Of a stretch of 64,000 bases of DNA, positions 62,297-64,000 are shown piece after piece. The notes beneath the pieces are model-generated. The model saw nothing but the letters and a program-made list of their open reading frames with translations, did not search any database and was not told the origin of the DNA. The DNA comes from an uncultured Lachnospiraceae bacterium (GTDB lineage Bacteria; Bacillota; Clostridia; Lachnospirales; Lachnospiraceae): the NCBI GenBank assembly GCA_900315735.1, contig ONAD01000018.1:1-64000 (forward strand), written 5' to 3'. The number at the start of each line of letters is the position of its first letter. Position 1 is the first letter of the stretch. Made by a program: the position numbers and the translations under genes.

Positions 62297-63229
62297 TTAC
62301 TCTGTAAATAAAGCTGTTGAATAATATCTGTCTCCATTATCCGGTAATAAAGCTACAATTGTCTTTCCTTTGTTTTCCGGTCTCTTTGCCAGTTCAATTG
62401 CTGCATAAGCTGCTGCTCCGGAAGAAATTCCTACTAATACACCCTCTTTGTGTGCGATTTCTTTTGCTACACGGAAGGAATCTTCATTCTCTACCGGGAA
62501 TACTTCATCATATACTTTGGTATTCAATACATCTGGTACAAATCCTGCTCCGATACCCTGAATCTTATGAGCTCCGCTCTTTCCCTGAGATAATACAGGT
62601 GAAGATGCAGGTTCTACTGCTACAACTTTAACATCTGCTTTCTGCTCTTTTAAGTATTCACCGGTTCCTGTTACTGTTCCGCCTGTACCAACTCCTGCTA
62701 CGAAGATGTCTACTGCTCCGTCAGTATCTTTCCAGATTTCCGGACCGGTTGTCTCTTTGTGTACTTTTGGATTAGCAGGGTTTACAAACTGTCCCGGGAT
62801 AAAGCTGTTTGGAATCTCTTTTGCAAGTTCATCTGCTTTTGCAATTGCACCTTTCATTCCTTTGCTTGCTTCTGTCAGAACGATTTCTGCACCGTAAGCT
62901 TTTAAGATATTTCTACGCTCAACGCTCATGGATTCCGGCATGGTAAGAATGATGCGGTATCCCTTGGCTGCTGCGATTGCTGCAAGACCAATTCCTGTAT
63001 TTCCGGATGTCGGCTCGATGATAACAGAACCTTCTTTTAACTGTCCTTTTGCTTCTGCATCTTCAATCATTGCTTTTGCAATACGGTCTTTTACGCTTCC
63101 TGCAGGATTGAAATATTCCAGTTTGAAAAGTAATTTTGCTTCTAAGTTATATGCTTTCTCTAAGTTAACTGCCTCGATTAATGGTGTGTTTCCAATCAGT
63201 CCTAATGTTCCTTTATAAATGTTTGCCAT
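62297..63229 (-). CDS. cysK: Cysteine synthase A
   Basis: 310 residues. [16 protein letters not shown] holds the PLP lysine; [26 protein letters not shown]. Makes cysteine from O-acetylserine and sulfide. AAAAGGAG upstream. Preceded by a promoter and an operator-like box, behind the Rrf2 gene. Confidence 0.97.
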   Translation of the reverse strand: MANIYKGTLGLIGNTPLIEAVNLEKAYNLEAKLLFKLEYFNPAGSVKDRIAKAMIEDAEAKGQLKEGSVIIEPTSGNTGIGLAAIAAAKGYRIILTMPESMSVERRNILKAYGAEIVLTEASKGMKGAIAKADELAKEIPNSFIPGQFVNPANPKVHKETTGPEIWKDTDGAVDIFVAGVGTGGTVTGTGEYLKEQKADVKVVAVEPASSPVLSQGKSGAHKIQGIGAGFVPDVLNTKVYDEVFPVENEDSFRVAKEIAHKEGVLVGISSGAAAYAAIELAKRPENKGKTIVALLPDNGDRYYSTALFTE

Positions 63230-63439
63230 GATAAAAATCTCCTTTTCTTTTCTTATTTTATTTCGTTCGTTTATTATTTCCTATACATTGTTATTGTTTT
63301 TTATTCGGTAATCAGCTTTCGGTACAACAGAGCCAACGCCCATGCAACATTCGTACTATAACTATACTCTTTTGATTCATGTCGTTCTCCTTTTCCCTAA
63401 ATTCATATATTTCCTATCTGTTTGATATGGATTAAGTAT

Positions 63440-63468
63440 AATATAAAACGATGTGTACCAATTGTCAA
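63440..63468 (-). promoter_or_regulatory. cysK promoter
   Basis: Minus strand: TTGACA (63468-63463), 17-bp spacer, TATATT (63445-63440). The spacer is an operator-like box (63449-63462), so binding there would block polymerase. Confidence 0.8.
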
Positions 63469-63520
63469 GACTTTTTTCAAAGAAATCATCTAAAATATTT
63501 TGTTCTATTGGTACACACCG
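63449..63520. promoter_or_regulatory. Facing Rrf2/CymR-like boxes before cysK
   Basis: ATTGGTACACATCG (minus, 63462-63449) and ATTGGTACACACCG (plus, 63507-63520) face each other about 45 bp apart; a third, CTATGGGTACA (63990-64000), is upstream of the regulator. Shared motif ATTGGTACACA. Binding by the linked Rrf2 protein is inferred. 63230-63531 holds only this. Confidence 0.6.
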
Positions 63521-63531
63521 ATTCGTTATAT

Positions 63532-63966
63532 TTAAATGACATAATCGCTGCTGATATCCTGCTGCCATTCCATCAAATCCTCTAACGTATACCTGTCTAC
63601 TACACTCTTAATCGCATCGTTTAATTCTTTCCAGATACGAAGTGTTACACATTCTGACTGACGCTCACAGGTGTTCACCTCATCCTCAAGACACGATACC
63701 GGTGCAAGGCTTCCTTCCACCTGACGTAATATCATCCCTATCGTATATTCCTTCGGTGTCTTTGATAAACGATATCCTCCCTGTGGACCTCTGATGCTCT
63801 TAACAAACCCAGCCCGTACCAGTGTAGAAATAATCTGTTCCAAGTATTTCATGGAAATATCCTGACGTTCCGCAACATCTTTAAGACGTACCGGTTCAAC
63901 TTCATCATTCATTGCTATATCAAGAAGAAGTCGGACAGCATAACGTCCCTTTGTTGAAATCTTCAT
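63532..63966 (-). CDS. Rrf2-family regulator (CymR-like)
   Basis: 144 residues: winged HTH MKISTKGRYAVRLLLDIA, RLKDVAERQDISMKYLEQII, VRAGFVKSIRGPQGGYRLS. Cys in PVSCLEDEVNTCERQSEC (three Cys, as in IscR/NsrR-type; also seen in CymR-like). Placed before cysK-metY and a cystine-type ABC, so sulfur control is likely. The three cysteines could hold an Fe-S centre. Confidence 0.9.
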   Translation of the reverse strand: MKISTKGRYAVRLLLDIAMNDEVEPVRLKDVAERQDISMKYLEQIISTLVRAGFVKSIRGPQGGYRLSKTPKEYTIGMILRQVEGSLAPVSCLEDEVNTCERQSECVTLRIWKELNDAIKSVVDRYTLEDLMEWQQDISSDYVI

Positions 63967-64000
63967 ACTGTACCTCCATTTCTATTTGTCTATGGGTACA

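Overview
The window looks like a low-GC, Gram-positive, probably anaerobic gut bacterium of the Clostridia, most likely family Lachnospiraceae; I cannot name a genus. Reasons: A+T-rich intergenic DNA with strong AGGAGG ribosome sites, ylxM-ffh-rpsP-khpA order, GroESL under a CIRCE operator, an NADPH-type GltBD pair, a PdaA-like deacetylase and a SpoIID-like/peptidoglycan-binding protein (spore or cortex biology), many secreted lipoproteins, and a tRNA-Leu with anticodon AAG, as seen in some Firmicutes. Most genes lie on the minus strand. No rRNA, CRISPR array, transposase or integrase is visible.

Layout. 1-7640: a five-gene minus-strand surface operon (eight-repeat BIG2 protein with a cohesin-like domain, a second cohesin-like membrane protein, two related SH3-like lipoproteins, and a large protein running off the left edge) facing a divergent XRE regulator. 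7715-9957: khpA, rpsP, ffh, ylxM. 10271-10622: two divergent tRNA-Leu genes; the second has its 3' end duplicated 1.6 kb downstream, bounding a tiny island (10602-12234) with two genes and arm-like repeats but no integrase. 12385-17404: NYN-LOTUS protein, pyruvate kinase, a 45-aa membrane peptide, a secreted protein, a HAD phosphatase and PurA. 17652-23603: LysR/MATE divergent pair, two zinc-ribbon membrane proteins with QGQ repeats, DegV. 23793-33020: GroESL, a Cof-type HAD, GltBD. 33366-37705: accessory region with a 225-bp inverted-repeat element, a truncated thioester-domain adhesin, a lipoprotein, HicAB, and an XRE / zinc-cluster / HipA-like pseudokinase set. 37978-47643: CPBP protease, a folate operon (folC, folE, an HD protein, folP, and a FolB-FolK-HAD fusion) behind a gyrase/topoisomerase IV-like pair. 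47897-58531: DUF1002 protein, alpha/beta hydrolase, RecJ, TruA, SpoIID-like protein, flavin reductase, GntR-LrgB-LrgA, MalY/PatB, PdaA-like deacetylase. 58599-63966: a sulfur amino acid block (polar amino acid ABC transporter, MetY, CysK, and an Rrf2/CymR-type regulator) with matching operator-like boxes before cysK and before the regulator.

How parts work together. The fol genes cover GTP to dihydropteroate and polyglutamylation, but no Nudix DHNTP pyrophosphatase is present; the HD protein and the fused HAD domain are candidates for the dephosphorylation steps. The sulfur block makes cysteine/homocysteine and probably imports cystine under Rrf2 control. Two dispersed families of short structured repeats sit directly behind transcription terminators or hairpins, and several regulatory sites (CIRCE, GntR operator, HicAB palindrome, XRE operators) can be read directly.
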